Below, in pieces: positions 9,026 through 17,467 of a stretch of 64,000 nucleotides of DNA. The DNA is from Pseudomonas salomonii (GTDB lineage: Bacteria > Pseudomonadota > Gammaproteobacteria > Pseudomonadales > Pseudomonadaceae), in NCBI RefSeq assembly GCF_900107155.1, contig NZ_FNOX01000009.1, forward strand, positions 231,016 through 295,015, given 5' to 3'. Numbering within the stretch: the stretch's first letter is position 1; every line of letters starts with the position of its first letter. The notes below the pieces were generated by a model, which was not told the DNA's origin, made no database searches, and saw nothing but the letters and a program-made list of their open reading frames with translations. Both the position numbers and the translations under genes were made by a program.

Positions 9026-9619
9026 ATGGCGAATGTTATCGCGCGAGTTGGCAGTGCAGGCCTATTGTGGGCATTGCTGATCACCTTCGGTGTGTCCATC
9101 ACTTCACTGTATTCCCGAGAAAGCGCCGCGGCCCCGCTGATGATGCATTGCCGCGAATGCGAGAAAGGTGACGACACCTTCGATGCAACAAAATGGTTCA
9201 GCAGCGGCATGTACCGCCTTGAAACGGATATTGTTCCCAACCCGATGCGGTCGATGACTCGCACGCATCCGGTGGTCTTCAAGGCCAAGGACAATGACCA
9301 ACTGGTCGAGGCTGCGCTGCGTGGAATCAGCGATGTGCTCCCATCCTTCGATTCCCGCACGTTTGAAGCACAGTGGCCCGTGTTAACCAGGCGCTTACGT
9401 TACAGCTACAGCTTTTTTATGGCGCCCGATGAACCTCGGGACCTCTATGACATGTACTTGCAAGTGGGCAAATACAAGCTGGTGATCGTGGTTGGGCTTG
9501 ACGTCAATACCGGTGAAATCACCGCCGAGTATGAAGGGCGTGTGATTCGTGAAAACGACGGTAATGACCCTGCGTACATGGACACGTTCGAAGAAATGGA
9601 TAATGCCAATACCCGCTGA
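9026..9619 (+). CDS. Hypothetical exported or membrane-anchored protein
   Basis: A 197-residue protein I do not recognise. It begins with a hydrophobic segment (about residues 8-27, GSAGLLWALLITFGVSI) followed by ESAAAP, which could be a signal peptide or a single anchor, so the rest is probably periplasmic. Near the mature start is CRECEKG, a CxxC pair that might bind metal or form a disulfide. The remainder is acidic and soluble-looking with an EDY-type C-terminus. The start is supported by AAGGA 9 bases upstream. It ends at a bidirectional terminator shared with the SCP2 gene, so it is a one-gene unit. Confidence 0.7.
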   Translation: MANVIARVGSAGLLWALLITFGVSITSLYSRESAAAPLMMHCRECEKGDDTFDATKWFSSGMYRLETDIVPNPMRSMTRTHPVVFKAKDNDQLVEAALRGISDVLPSFDSRTFEAQWPVLTRRLRYSYSFFMAPDEPRDLYDMYLQVGKYKLVIVVGLDVNTGEITAEYEGRVIRENDGNDPAYMDTFEEMDNANTR

Positions 9620-9640
9620 CCGCGAAGCCGGCTGAACGAA

Positions 9641-9667
9641 AAATCCCGCCGGAAGGCGGGATTTTTT
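9641..9667. terminator. Bidirectional intrinsic terminator
   Basis: AAATCCCGCC (9641-9650) and GGCGGGATTT (9655-9664) form a perfect 10-bp stem with a GGAA tetraloop, an A-run on the left and a T-run on the right. It sits between convergent genes (stops at 9619 and 9682) and can terminate both. Confidence 0.92.
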
Positions 9668-9681
9668 TGAGCGCGGCGTTA

Positions 9682-9996
9682 TCAGGCCGGGAACAGCTCG
9701 CTCAGTTTCATGGCCAGCATCATGTCGCCTTCGGTGCGCAGCTTGCCGCCCATGAAGGCCTGCATGCCGTCGGTGGAACCATCGACGATGCCTTTCATGG
9801 TCTCGGCGTCCATCACCAGAGTAACTTGGGCGTCAGGGTTTTCGCCTTCCAGCAGTTCGCAGGTGTTGTTTTTCACCACCAGCGAGAAGTTCTGGGTGTC
9901 GTCGATACGGAAACCGAACACCAGGTCCAGGCCGTCGGCAGCGGCCGGGTTGAATTTGGCTTTCATTGCTTCTACAGCTTTGGCTACGTCAGTCAT
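9682..9996 (-). CDS. SCP2 sterol-binding domain protein
   Basis: A 104-residue single-domain SCP2 protein. The fold forms a hydrophobic tunnel that binds lipids or fatty acyl-CoA; bacterial stand-alone versions have no settled role. The sequence runs through the family pattern: a charged N-terminal helix (VAKAVEAMKAKF), a five-strand sheet with FGFRIDD and LVVKNNTCELL, then TLVMDAETMKGIVDG and the glycine-lysine C-terminal segment MGGKLRTEGDMMLAMKL. The length is normal for the stand-alone type. The histidine-phosphatase gene lies just upstream on the same strand with a 56-base gap, so the two may be cotranscribed. Confidence 0.88.
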   Translation of the reverse strand: MTDVAKAVEAMKAKFNPAAADGLDLVFGFRIDDTQNFSLVVKNNTCELLEGENPDAQVTLVMDAETMKGIVDGSTDGMQAFMGGKLRTEGDMMLAMKLSELFPA

Positions 9997-10052
9997 GGTT
10001 TCGATCCTTTAAGGTAGAGTCCAGTGACCTTGGGGTCACGGTTGGCCGCAAT

Positions 10053-10763
10053 TCATCGGAAGGTGATGAGCTGCGGCGCCTTCAACAGTTGCAAGTGGGT
10101 ATGACTGTTGAAGGAAGCCAGTGCCACCTCGCGACCACGGAATTTCAGCTGGTTGAGCGAGGTGTTAACAATTTGCCAGTTCAGTTCGAAGGCCTGCGCG
10201 GCAGGCATTCGGGTAATCAGGTGGAGCAGGGCGGTGATGGTGCCGCCGGAAGTAAACACGGCGATCTTGTCGCTGTTGTCGGCCGCTTCCAGAATGCGTT
10301 GCAGGCCACCCTGTACACGCTCCACGAAGCCCAGCCAGCTTTCCAGCCCAGGCGGGTCGTAGGTGCCGGCCAGCCAGCGCTCGATGATCAGGGCGAAAAT
10401 GCGCTGGAACTCACTGCGGTTTTGCGCAGCGTTGCGCAGGATATCCACGGCGTGGGGCTCGGTGCTCAGCAGGTCGGGGAGCAGGGCGCGGATGATCGCT
10501 TCGCCGTCGAACTCGTTGAAGGCCGTGTCGATTTCCAGCGTTGGGGCTGGCAGGCCGAGGGTGCGGTATTGATCGAATGCGGCGGTGGCGGTGTGTTGCT
10601 GGCGACGCAGGTCGCCCGAGACACAACGGTCGAACGTGAGGCCCAGGTCGGCCAGGTGGCGACCGAGTACCTGTGCTTGCTCCACGCCGACGGGCGACAG
10701 GACGTCATAGTCGTCTGCACCGAAGGAGGCCTGGCCATGTCGAATCATGTAGATGCTGCCCAC
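10053..10763 (-). CDS. Histidine phosphatase superfamily protein with altered second motif
   Basis: A 236-residue protein of the phosphoglycerate-mutase-like branch. The N-terminal phospho-acceptor motif is present as IRHGQASFG near residues 7-14, followed by LSPVGVEQAQ and the FNEFDGE region where the acid residue normally lies. The second conserved histidine of the family (usually in a HGG or SHG context) is replaced: the sequence there reads VFTSGGTITALL. Either this subgroup uses another residue or the protein is a weak or non-enzymatic phosphate binder. It lies upstream of the SCP2 gene in the same direction and is divergent from sohB. Confidence 0.82.
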   Translation of the reverse strand: MGSIYMIRHGQASFGADDYDVLSPVGVEQAQVLGRHLADLGLTFDRCVSGDLRRQQHTATAAFDQYRTLGLPAPTLEIDTAFNEFDGEAIIRALLPDLLSTEPHAVDILRNAAQNRSEFQRIFALIIERWLAGTYDPPGLESWLGFVERVQGGLQRILEAADNSDKIAVFTSGGTITALLHLITRMPAAQAFELNWQIVNTSLNQLKFRGREVALASFNSHTHLQLLKAPQLITFR

Positions 10764-10955
10764 GTCCGTTTTCCCGGTACGTTGAAAGTCAGGCGAGATT
10801 ATGAGGATGGCAGGGAGCTGTCAATGAAAAAACATACGCTTGTTTTAAAAGCGCGTTAGAGGCCGACTGCTGGCGGTTTGAGCACTGGTCCGAAGGCGGT
10901 GCCGTCGGTATGCTGGGCCATCCGCGCCTGGCGCCGTGCTTTTTTAAGGAGACAT

Positions 10956-11981
10956 ATGGATTTTTTGGCTGAATACGCGAGCTTTCTGGCGAAGACCGTC
11001 ACCCTGGTGGTCGCTATTGTGGTGGTACTGATCAGTTTCGCCGCGCTGCGCAGCAAGGGGCGGCGCAAATCCGCCGGCCAATTGCAGGTCAGCAAGCTTA
11101 ATGATTTCTACAAAGGCCTGCGTGAACGCCTCGAATCGAGCCTGCTCGACAAGGACCAGCTCAAGGCCCTGCGCAAGTCCGAAAGCAAGACCGAAAAGAA
11201 GAACAGCAAGAAGAAGCCCGAGGCCAAGCCACGGGTGTTTGTGCTGGATTTTGACGGCGACATCAAGGCCTCGGCCACCGAGAGCCTGCGCCATGAAATC
11301 ACCGCGCTGTTGAGCCTGGCCACGCCGAAAGACGAAGTGGTGCTGCGCCTGGAAAGCGGCGGCGGCATGGTGCACAGCTATGGCCTGGCCTCATCGCAGC
11401 TGGCGCGTATCCGTCAGGCCGGCGTGCCGCTGACCGTGTGCATCGACAAGGTGGCAGCCAGCGGCGGCTACATGATGGCGTGCATTGGCGAGAAGATCAT
11501 CAGCGCACCCTTTGCCATCCTCGGCTCCATTGGTGTGGTGGCGCAGCTGCCCAACGTCAACCGCCTGCTGAAAAAGCACGACATCGACTTTGAAGTGCTG
11601 ACCGCCGGTGAATACAAACGCACCCTCACCGTGTTTGGCGAAAACACCGAGAAGGGCCGGGAGAAGTTCCAGGAAGACCTGGACATCACCCATCAGTTGT
11701 TCAAGAACTTTGTGTCGCGCTATCGCCCGCAGCTGGCCATCGATGACGTCGCGACCGGAGAAGTGTGGCTGGGTGTTGCAGCGCTCGATAAACAACTGGT
11801 CGACGAACTGCAAACCAGCGACGAATACCTGGCGACCAAGGCCAAGACGGCCGAGGTGTTCCACCTGCACTACGCCGAGCGTAAAAGCCTGCAGGAACGC
11901 GTGGGCCTGGCGGCCAGCGGCTCGGTGGACCGTGTGTTGCTGACCTGGTGGAGCCGGTTGACCCAGCAGCGGTTCTGGTAA
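10956..11981 (+). CDS. sohB: SohB-type S49 inner-membrane protease
   Basis: A 341-residue signal-peptide-peptidase-A-like serine protease, anchored by one N-terminal transmembrane helix (about residues 12-31) with the catalytic domain in the periplasm. A Lys-rich linker (about 70-92) precedes the ClpP-like fold. The Ser-Lys dyad is readable: Ser169 in KVAASGGYMMAC and Lys221 in GEYKRTLTVFGENT. The length matches SohB, not the double-length SppA. The start at 10956 has AAGGAG 4 bases upstream; the frame opens earlier at 10878 but the extra residues are unlike the family. Its likely role is cleavage of membrane-embedded signal peptides or quality control. Confidence 0.93.
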   Translation: MDFLAEYASFLAKTVTLVVAIVVVLISFAALRSKGRRKSAGQLQVSKLNDFYKGLRERLESSLLDKDQLKALRKSESKTEKKNSKKKPEAKPRVFVLDFDGDIKASATESLRHEITALLSLATPKDEVVLRLESGGGMVHSYGLASSQLARIRQAGVPLTVCIDKVAASGGYMMACIGEKIISAPFAILGSIGVVAQLPNVNRLLKKHDIDFEVLTAGEYKRTLTVFGENTEKGREKFQEDLDITHQLFKNFVSRYRPQLAIDDVATGEVWLGVAALDKQLVDELQTSDEYLATKAKTAEVFHLHYAERKSLQERVGLAASGSVDRVLLTWWSRLTQQRFW

Positions 11982-12004
11982 CTACAGACGGTAGGTGATC
12001 CCAG

Positions 12005-12095
12005 TGTGGGAGCGGGCTTGCTCGCGAATGCGGTGGTTCAGTTGATACACGTGGTGACTGGCACACTGCTTTCGCGAGCAAGCCCGCTCCCACAT
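12005..12095. repeat. REP doublet
   Basis: GTGGGAGCGGGCTTGCTCGCGAA and its near-perfect complement TTCGCGAGCAAGCCCGCTCCCAC face each other across about 45 bases. It fills the gap between the convergent sohB and MFS genes and abuts the MFS stop codon at 12096. Confidence 0.9.
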
Positions 12096-13610
12096 TTAGT
12101 TGTTGGTGGGGGCGGGAATCGGCTTTCGCATCAGCGTCCCCACCACCAAAGCCCCCAGCAAACCCAACAGCCCCGCCACCCACAACACCCCGCTGAACCC
12201 ACCCACAAACGCCTGCTGCGCCAACGGTTGCACCACCCTTCGTGCCGGTTCCGGCAGCATGCCCATCGCCGCCGGCATATCCCCGGCCACCACTCGCGAT
12301 GCAATCCCCGCCACCTGCGCCTGCCATTGCGGGTCGATACTCGTGCTCAGCAACTGCTCGCCATGGCTGCTGAGCAGCGCCCCATACACGCCGATGGCCA
12401 GCATGATCGCGCTGAAGCGCATGGTGGTACTCATGCCCGACGCCATGCCCGCACGGTCACGCGGCACACAGGCCATGATGTTTTTCTGCGTGTCGCCATT
12501 GAGCAGGCCCGCACCGGCACCGGTCACGGCAATCGCCAGCGCGAAGGGCAGATAACCGCCCGCATTCACCGCCCATGCGCTTAACAGGTTGCCGCAGCCC
12601 ACCAGGGTCAAACCGGTTGCCATCATCGTTGCTGGCGCAAAACGCCCGGCCAGCCGTGCACCGATGCGTGGGCAAATAAGCATGGTCAGGGCAAATGGCA
12701 ACATACCCAGGCCCGAGGCGACAGCGGAGAAACCCAGCCCGTTTTGCAGATAAAACGGCAGCAACGTCATCATCACCTGGGCGCACCCGGCGTAGGCAAA
12801 CATCCCCAGCAGCGCGCCGATAAAACGCGGGTGCCGGAACAGTTGCAAGTCGACCATGGGCCGCTGTTGCACACGTTCGACCAGCACAAACACCCCCAGC
12901 AACATTGCGCCGCCAATCAGGCGCGCGTAGGTCAGCGGGCTGTCCCAGCCGATGCGATTGGCCTCGATCAAACCCCAGATCAGGCACAGCAAGCTGGCAC
13001 TGAAGGCCAGGCTGCCCCACGGGTCCAGGCGTGCCGATTGAGTGTCGCGTGATTCGGGAATCGCCCGCAGCACCAGCGCCATCAACCCCAGGCCCACCGG
13101 CAGGTTGAGGTAGAAGATCCAGCGCCAGCCCAGGTACTGGGTGATCACGCCGCCCAGTGTCGGCGCGGCGGTCATCGCCACGCCCATGCACGCGCCCCAG
13201 AACGCCCAGGCTTTGGCACGCTCGACTTCATCGTGAAAGGTGTGGCCGATGGAGGCCAGGGCAGCGGTCAGCAGCAAGGCTGCGCCGACGCCTTTTACAG
13301 CGCGGGCAATGTCCAGGAACAACGCATTCGGTGCAGCGCCGCAGCCCAGTGAGGCAAGGATAAAAATGCTCAAGCCCCAGATCAGCGACCGCTTGCGGCC
13401 AAAGCGGTCGGCGATGCTGCCGGCGGGCAGCAATAACGCGGCGAACGCCAGCATGTAGGCGCTGACCACCCACTCAATATCGGCGAAGTTCGCCCCCAGG
13501 TCGCGCGCAATGCTCGGCAGGGTGACGGCGACGATATTGGTGTCGAGCACGATCAGCGAGCAGACGCCGGAGGCGGTCAGCAGGGTGAGGCGCGGGCTGA
13601 CCCGGCTCAT
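12096..13610 (-). CDS. DHA2-family (14-TM) MFS efflux transporter
   Basis: A 504-residue inner-membrane proton antiporter of the DHA2/EmrB-QacA group. The length and hydrophobicity suit 14 transmembrane helices. Motif A in the loop between helices 2 and 3 reads GSIADRFGRKRSL near 62-75. Motif C-like TLGGVITQYLGWRWIFYLN, typical of this drug/H+ antiporter group, is near 150-168. An acid residue in helix 1 (VLDTNIV) is also usual for QacA/SmvA types. Substrates are likely lipophilic cations or other toxic compounds. A LysR gene is divergent, with an inverted repeat between them, which suggests local control of the pump. Confidence 0.9.
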   Translation of the reverse strand: MSRVSPRLTLLTASGVCSLIVLDTNIVAVTLPSIARDLGANFADIEWVVSAYMLAFAALLLPAGSIADRFGRKRSLIWGLSIFILASLGCGAAPNALFLDIARAVKGVGAALLLTAALASIGHTFHDEVERAKAWAFWGACMGVAMTAAPTLGGVITQYLGWRWIFYLNLPVGLGLMALVLRAIPESRDTQSARLDPWGSLAFSASLLCLIWGLIEANRIGWDSPLTYARLIGGAMLLGVFVLVERVQQRPMVDLQLFRHPRFIGALLGMFAYAGCAQVMMTLLPFYLQNGLGFSAVASGLGMLPFALTMLICPRIGARLAGRFAPATMMATGLTLVGCGNLLSAWAVNAGGYLPFALAIAVTGAGAGLLNGDTQKNIMACVPRDRAGMASGMSTTMRFSAIMLAIGVYGALLSSHGEQLLSTSIDPQWQAQVAGIASRVVAGDMPAAMGMLPEPARRVVQPLAQQAFVGGFSGVLWVAGLLGLLGALVVGTLMRKPIPAPTNN

Positions 13611-13715
13611 GGCTTGATTGCCTTACAGGTAATACGGGAAAGACAGTTGACGTGCATCGTAAGGGCTCTCTAGTGTTGGAGTACGTTGAGCTTATCTCCG
13701 GCCATGCTCGGTTTT

Positions 13716-13754
13716 ATTAGCTGGAACCCTGAACTTCATTACCTTTGAGCTAAT
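13716..13754. promoter_or_regulatory. Candidate LysR operator between MFS pump and LysR gene
   Basis: ATTAGCT (13716-13722) and AGCTAAT (13748-13754) are perfect inverse copies 32 bases apart start to start, that is about three helical turns. The right arm overlaps the region just before the LysR start codon at 13761. Position and spacing fit an autoregulated LysR site. Confidence 0.4.
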
Positions 13755-13760
13755 GCAATA

Positions 13761-14657
13761 ATGGAAATCCGCCATTTCCGCTACTTCCTCTCCGTCGCCA
13801 GGCAGCGCAATTTCACCCGCGCGGCTGAGCAACTGGGCATCGCACCGCCGACCTTGAGTCGCCAGATCCAGGACATGGAAGCCTCACTGGGCACGCGCCT
13901 GTTTATCCGTCAGCAACGGGAAGTCAGCCTTACCGAAGCCGGCGCGGCGTTGTTGATTGAGGCCGAAGCCACCGTGCGCCAGTTCGAGTTCGCCCAACGC
14001 AACGCCCAGCGCGCCGGGCGGGGAGACATCGGGCATATCGAATTGGGCTATGTGGCGTCGGCGGTGTATTCGGGGCTGCTGCAAAAACAGATGCAGGCGT
14101 TCAGCCAGGCGTTTCCCGATGTGAGCGTGAATGTGCGCGAATGCGCCATGGCGTCCTTGCCCGGTGCGGTGGCCGACGGGCGTTATGACATCGGCTATAT
14201 CCGCTCGCCCATGACCTTGCCCGACGGTGTGGAGGCGGTGCGCCTGGACAGCGAAGGCTTTGTGTTGGCGCTGCCTCAGGATTCCTGGTTGTTGGGGCTA
14301 AGGGCCATCGGCTGCGAACACCTGCAAAACGAGACGTTTATATTGCCGGAACAAATCAGCGGCACTTTGCAGGTGGCGGCGCAGGGTGGTTTCGCGCCGA
14401 GCCTGGGGCCGCAGCCGGGCGGCCTGGTCGCAGTGGTGGCATTGGTGTCGTTAGGGCAGGGCGTGGCGGTGGTGCCGGCGTCTATGGTCGGGCACGTGAG
14501 TTTGCCAGGCGTGGTGTACCGTACGATTCAGGGTAACGAGGCTTCATCGTGGCTGTCGCTGATTCACCGGCGCTTTGAAAAAGCGCCGGCGGTGGCGCGG
14601 TATATCCAGCAGGTCAGGCAGTCAGCCGTGGCTGCACGGAGTCGGCCAGGCGCGTAA
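13761..14657 (+). CDS. LysR-family transcriptional regulator
   Basis: A 298-residue LysR-type regulator with the N-terminal winged helix-turn-helix (residues 1-60, including FTRAAEQLGIAPPTLSRQIQDME) and a type 2 periplasmic-binding-like effector domain (about 90-290). The length is normal. It is divergent from the DHA2 efflux pump and is the obvious candidate to control it. Its 3' end overlaps the convergent dhaL by 44 bases, so transcription from the two sides could interfere. There is no strong Shine-Dalgarno before the ATG, which lies just 6 bases after the inverted-repeat arm. Confidence 0.9.
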   Translation: MEIRHFRYFLSVARQRNFTRAAEQLGIAPPTLSRQIQDMEASLGTRLFIRQQREVSLTEAGAALLIEAEATVRQFEFAQRNAQRAGRGDIGHIELGYVASAVYSGLLQKQMQAFSQAFPDVSVNVRECAMASLPGAVADGRYDIGYIRSPMTLPDGVEAVRLDSEGFVLALPQDSWLLGLRAIGCEHLQNETFILPEQISGTLQVAAQGGFAPSLGPQPGGLVAVVALVSLGQGVAVVPASMVGHVSLPGVVYRTIQGNEASSWLSLIHRRFEKAPAVARYIQQVRQSAVAARSRPGA

Positions 14658-15261
14658 GTATCAGACAGCACGACACCGCCCCGGCATCCAGTACCCCCAG
14701 CGAGCGCTCGCCCAGGCGGCTGGCGCGGCCGATTTTGGCGATCAGGTCTTTGGTCGAATCACGCCCCTGTGACGCTGCGGTTTTCATCGCCTGCAGTGCA
14801 TCACTGAAGGACGCGCCACTGGCCTGCGCACGCTCAAAGGCTTCAACCGCCGGGATCAGCGTGTCCATCAGACACTTGTCGCCCACGCCCGCTTCGGTGA
14901 TGTCCTGCAACGAGGTCAAACCGCCGCGCAACAGGTGAGCAAAGGTTGCCGCGTCGATCGCCTCGCTGCTGCGCACTTCGTCGGCCATGCCGATAAACAG
15001 GCTGCCATACAGCGGCCCCATGGAACCGCCGATGCCTTCCATCAGGCTTAGGGTCAGTTCATCCAGGGCTTCGGCCAGGGTCAGTTGGCGGCCTTCGAGG
15101 CTGCGCCCGCAATGGGCAAAGCCCTTGGCCATGTTGATGCCGTGGTCGCCGTCGCCAATGGCGCCGTCGATTTCACTGAGGTATTCACGGTTGGCCACGA
15201 TCACGCTGACCAGGTCAGCGACAATGGCGCTGCCGTCGCGGGTGGAAAAGTGCTGGCTCAT
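14614..15261 (-). CDS. dhaL: Dihydroxyacetone-kinase-type subunit L (probable tetrulose kinase subunit)
   Basis: A 215-residue DhaL/DAK2 domain, the all-helical nucleotide-binding half of DhaK-type kinases. The Asp cluster that holds Mg-nucleotide is visible in IGDGDHGINM near residues 36-45, with GGSMGPLYG near 77-85 and GVGDKCLMDTL near 128. It is the last gene of the polyol operon, 3 bases after dhaK. No PTS-type DhaM is encoded nearby, so this pair probably uses ATP directly. Given the neighbouring dehydrogenases and RpiB-like isomerase, the likely substrate is erythrulose; this is inference. Confidence 0.88.
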   Translation of the reverse strand: MSQHFSTRDGSAIVADLVSVIVANREYLSEIDGAIGDGDHGINMAKGFAHCGRSLEGRQLTLAEALDELTLSLMEGIGGSMGPLYGSLFIGMADEVRSSEAIDAATFAHLLRGGLTSLQDITEAGVGDKCLMDTLIPAVEAFERAQASGASFSDALQAMKTAASQGRDSTKDLIAKIGRASRLGERSLGVLDAGAVSCCLILTRLADSVQPRLTA

Positions 15262-15264
15262 GGT

Positions 15265-16266
15265 TCACTCCGCCTGGGTCATGCCGATGGAACGGCAGGG
15301 TTGGTCGATCAGGGTTTTAAGCTCGGCGTCGAGGCCGAGCAGGGTCAGGGTCACGCCCATCATTTCCAGGGAGGTGAAGTAGTTGCCGACGTAGCAACGG
15401 TGAATCTTCAAACCCTTGGCCTTGAGTTGGCTTTCGACCTCGGCGTAGAACACATACAGCTCCATCACCGGCGTGGCGCCCAGGCCCGAGACCAGCACCA
15501 CTACGCTGTCGTCCTGGCTGAAATCGCGGTCGGCCAGGATCGGCGCGAGCATGCGCTCGGCCATGGCGGCGGCCGGTTCGATGGCGATCACTTCAATGCC
15601 CGGTTCGCCGTGATGGCCGATGCCCAGTTCCATCTGCCCGTCGGGAATCTGGAAGTTCGGCTTGCCCACGGCGGCGATGGTGCAGGGCGTGAGGCCGATG
15701 CCGATGGAGCGGCAGTTATCCACGGTTTTCTGCGCGACGCGAATCACGCCGTCCAGGTCGTAATGCTGGGCGGCCGCAGCGCCGCCGATCTTCCACATGA
15801 AGATTTCGCCGGCCACGCCACGGCGCTTGGCGATATCGGTCTTGGGCGCGGAAGCCACGTCGTCATTGGCGACCACGGTGCGGATGCGCATGTCTTTGCT
15901 GGCGGCCATTTTCATCGCCAGCTTTACGTTCATGTTGTCGCCGGCGTAGTTGCCGTACAGGCAGGCCACGCCCGCGCCATGGTCGGCGGCGCGGAAGGCG
16001 TCAAAAAAGCTCTTGGCGGTGGGCGAGGAGAAAATCTCGCCGACGGCCACGGCGTCCACCAGGCCCGGGCCGACGTAGCCGAGGAACGCCGGTTCATGGC
16101 CGGAGCCGCCGCCGGTGACAATGCCGACATGGTCGGCTGCCGAGGGCCTGGCCTTGGTGATGACCCGTGGGTTGGTTTCGAATTGGCGCAGCTCGGGGTG
16201 CGCGACCAGGATGCCGCGCAGCATGTCCTCGACCACTTGGTCCGGATCGTTGATGACTCGGTTCAT
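15265..16266 (-). CDS. dhaK: Dihydroxyacetone-kinase-type subunit K (probable tetrulose kinase)
   Basis: A 333-residue DhaK/DAK1 domain, the substrate-binding half. Ketose substrates attach covalently to a histidine: here His218 or His219 in ELGIGHHGEPG, in the same place as E. coli His218. His57 in TGGGSGHEPAF is the second conserved active-site His. The start at 16266 (MNRVINDP) follows CAGGAACC; an upstream extension to 16362 reads as junk. It is followed by dhaL with a 3-base gap and preceded by the zinc dehydrogenase. In Mycobacterium smegmatis homologous kinases act on D- or L-erythrulose; I infer the same here, though a plain dihydroxyacetone kinase remains possible. Confidence 0.88.
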   Translation of the reverse strand: MNRVINDPDQVVEDMLRGILVAHPELRQFETNPRVITKARPSAADHVGIVTGGGSGHEPAFLGYVGPGLVDAVAVGEIFSSPTAKSFFDAFRAADHGAGVACLYGNYAGDNMNVKLAMKMAASKDMRIRTVVANDDVASAPKTDIAKRRGVAGEIFMWKIGGAAAAQHYDLDGVIRVAQKTVDNCRSIGIGLTPCTIAAVGKPNFQIPDGQMELGIGHHGEPGIEVIAIEPAAAMAERMLAPILADRDFSQDDSVVVLVSGLGATPVMELYVFYAEVESQLKAKGLKIHRCYVGNYFTSLEMMGVTLTLLGLDAELKTLIDQPCRSIGMTQAE

Positions 16267-16324
16267 AACGCGGGTTCCTGTTCTTGTTCTTGAAGGGCAA
16301 CAACAATCTAATGTGGGAGTGTTC

Positions 16325-17440
16325 TTAAGGTTCGAGGACGACTTTGAGCGACTTGTCCCCACGCTCCATCACCGCAAACGCTTCCTTGAAGTCCGCCAAC
16401 GCAAACTTGTGAGTCACCACATCGCGCATGTCGATCTTGCGGTTGCCGATAAAGTCGATGGCGCGCGGGTACATGTACGGCCCCAGGTGTGAACCCAAAA
16501 TATCCAATTCCTTGCGGTCGCCGATGATCGACCAATCTACCGTGGCCTCGTCATTGAACACGCTGAATTCGACGAAACGTCCCAGCTTGCGCAGCATCGC
16601 CAGGCCCTGGTTCACCGCTTTGTGGTGCCCGGTGGCTTCGATATAAATGTCGCAACCATAACCGTCGGTGATTTCGCGAATTTTGGCCATCACGTCGACT
16701 TCAGCCGGGTTCCACACCTCGTCGGCGCCCATGCGCAGGGCGAGGGCGGCGCGTTCGGGTTTCATGTCCAGCACGATGAGTTTTTTCGGGTTGCGCAAGC
16801 GCACCGCACCAATGATGCCCAGGCCCAAGGTGCCGGCGCCGGCGACTACCACCACATCGTCATGGTCGACATTCGCGCGTTCGGCCGCGTGCAGCGAGCA
16901 GGCCAGCGGCTCGATCAGAATCGCCTCATCCGGGGCGATGGATTCCGGCACTTTGTGGATGATGCCTTCCTTGGTGAAGATCATGTATTGGGCCATGGCG
17001 CCCTGCACGTTGTTCTGGAAGCCATACAGGTCGTGCTTCTGGCACATCCAGTACTGGCCGTGGTTGCAGAAACGGCAGCCCCAGCACGGCACGATCTGCT
17101 CGGAGATCACTCGGTCGCCGACCGTCACGCCACGTTTTTCTGCACCCGGGCCGAGGGCAACCACGCGGCAGACGAACTCATGCCCCGGAATCATCGGCGG
17201 CTTCACATAGCGCGGTTGCTCGGCATCACCCCAGAACGACGGTGCGCCGCGATAGGTCTTGATGTCACCCATGCAGATGCCGCACAGCTCGACTTTGGTG
17301 AGAATCTCGTCGGGGCCGGGCGTGGGCACGTCGACGGTTTCCAGGCGGTAGTCTTCCGGTCCGTGGCAGACCACGGCCTGCATGGTTTTCGGGATGACCG
17401 GGGACAATTGTTCAGGTGTGCGTTCGGTGACGGTGGACAT
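16325..17440 (-). CDS. Zinc-dependent polyol dehydrogenase (erythritol/L-threitol dehydrogenase-like)
   Basis: A 371-residue medium-chain dehydrogenase. Catalytic zinc ligands are Cys53 (ELCGICMGD) and the GHE at 86-88. Four structural-zinc cysteines lie at 119, 122, 125 and 133. The Rossmann motif GAGTLGLG is at 201-208. It oxidises a secondary alcohol with NAD+. I recall it as resembling EltD, the erythritol/L-threitol dehydrogenase, and its place between an SDR and a DhaK-type kinase supports a tetritol-to-tetrulose step. Other sugar alcohols cannot be excluded. The 58-base gap to dhaK suggests one transcript. Confidence 0.82.
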   Translation of the reverse strand: MSTVTERTPEQLSPVIPKTMQAVVCHGPEDYRLETVDVPTPGPDEILTKVELCGICMGDIKTYRGAPSFWGDAEQPRYVKPPMIPGHEFVCRVVALGPGAEKRGVTVGDRVISEQIVPCWGCRFCNHGQYWMCQKHDLYGFQNNVQGAMAQYMIFTKEGIIHKVPESIAPDEAILIEPLACSLHAAERANVDHDDVVVVAGAGTLGLGIIGAVRLRNPKKLIVLDMKPERAALALRMGADEVWNPAEVDVMAKIREITDGYGCDIYIEATGHHKAVNQGLAMLRKLGRFVEFSVFNDEATVDWSIIGDRKELDILGSHLGPYMYPRAIDFIGNRKIDMRDVVTHKFALADFKEAFAVMERGDKSLKVVLEP

Positions 17441-17467
17441 GACAAAAACCTCACGACAAAAGATGAA

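Noticed and set aside
12060..12078. TGGCAC-containing sigma-54-like sequence
   Set aside because: It falls in the centre of a REP doublet, the GG-to-GC distance is wrong, and no gene starts suitably downstream.
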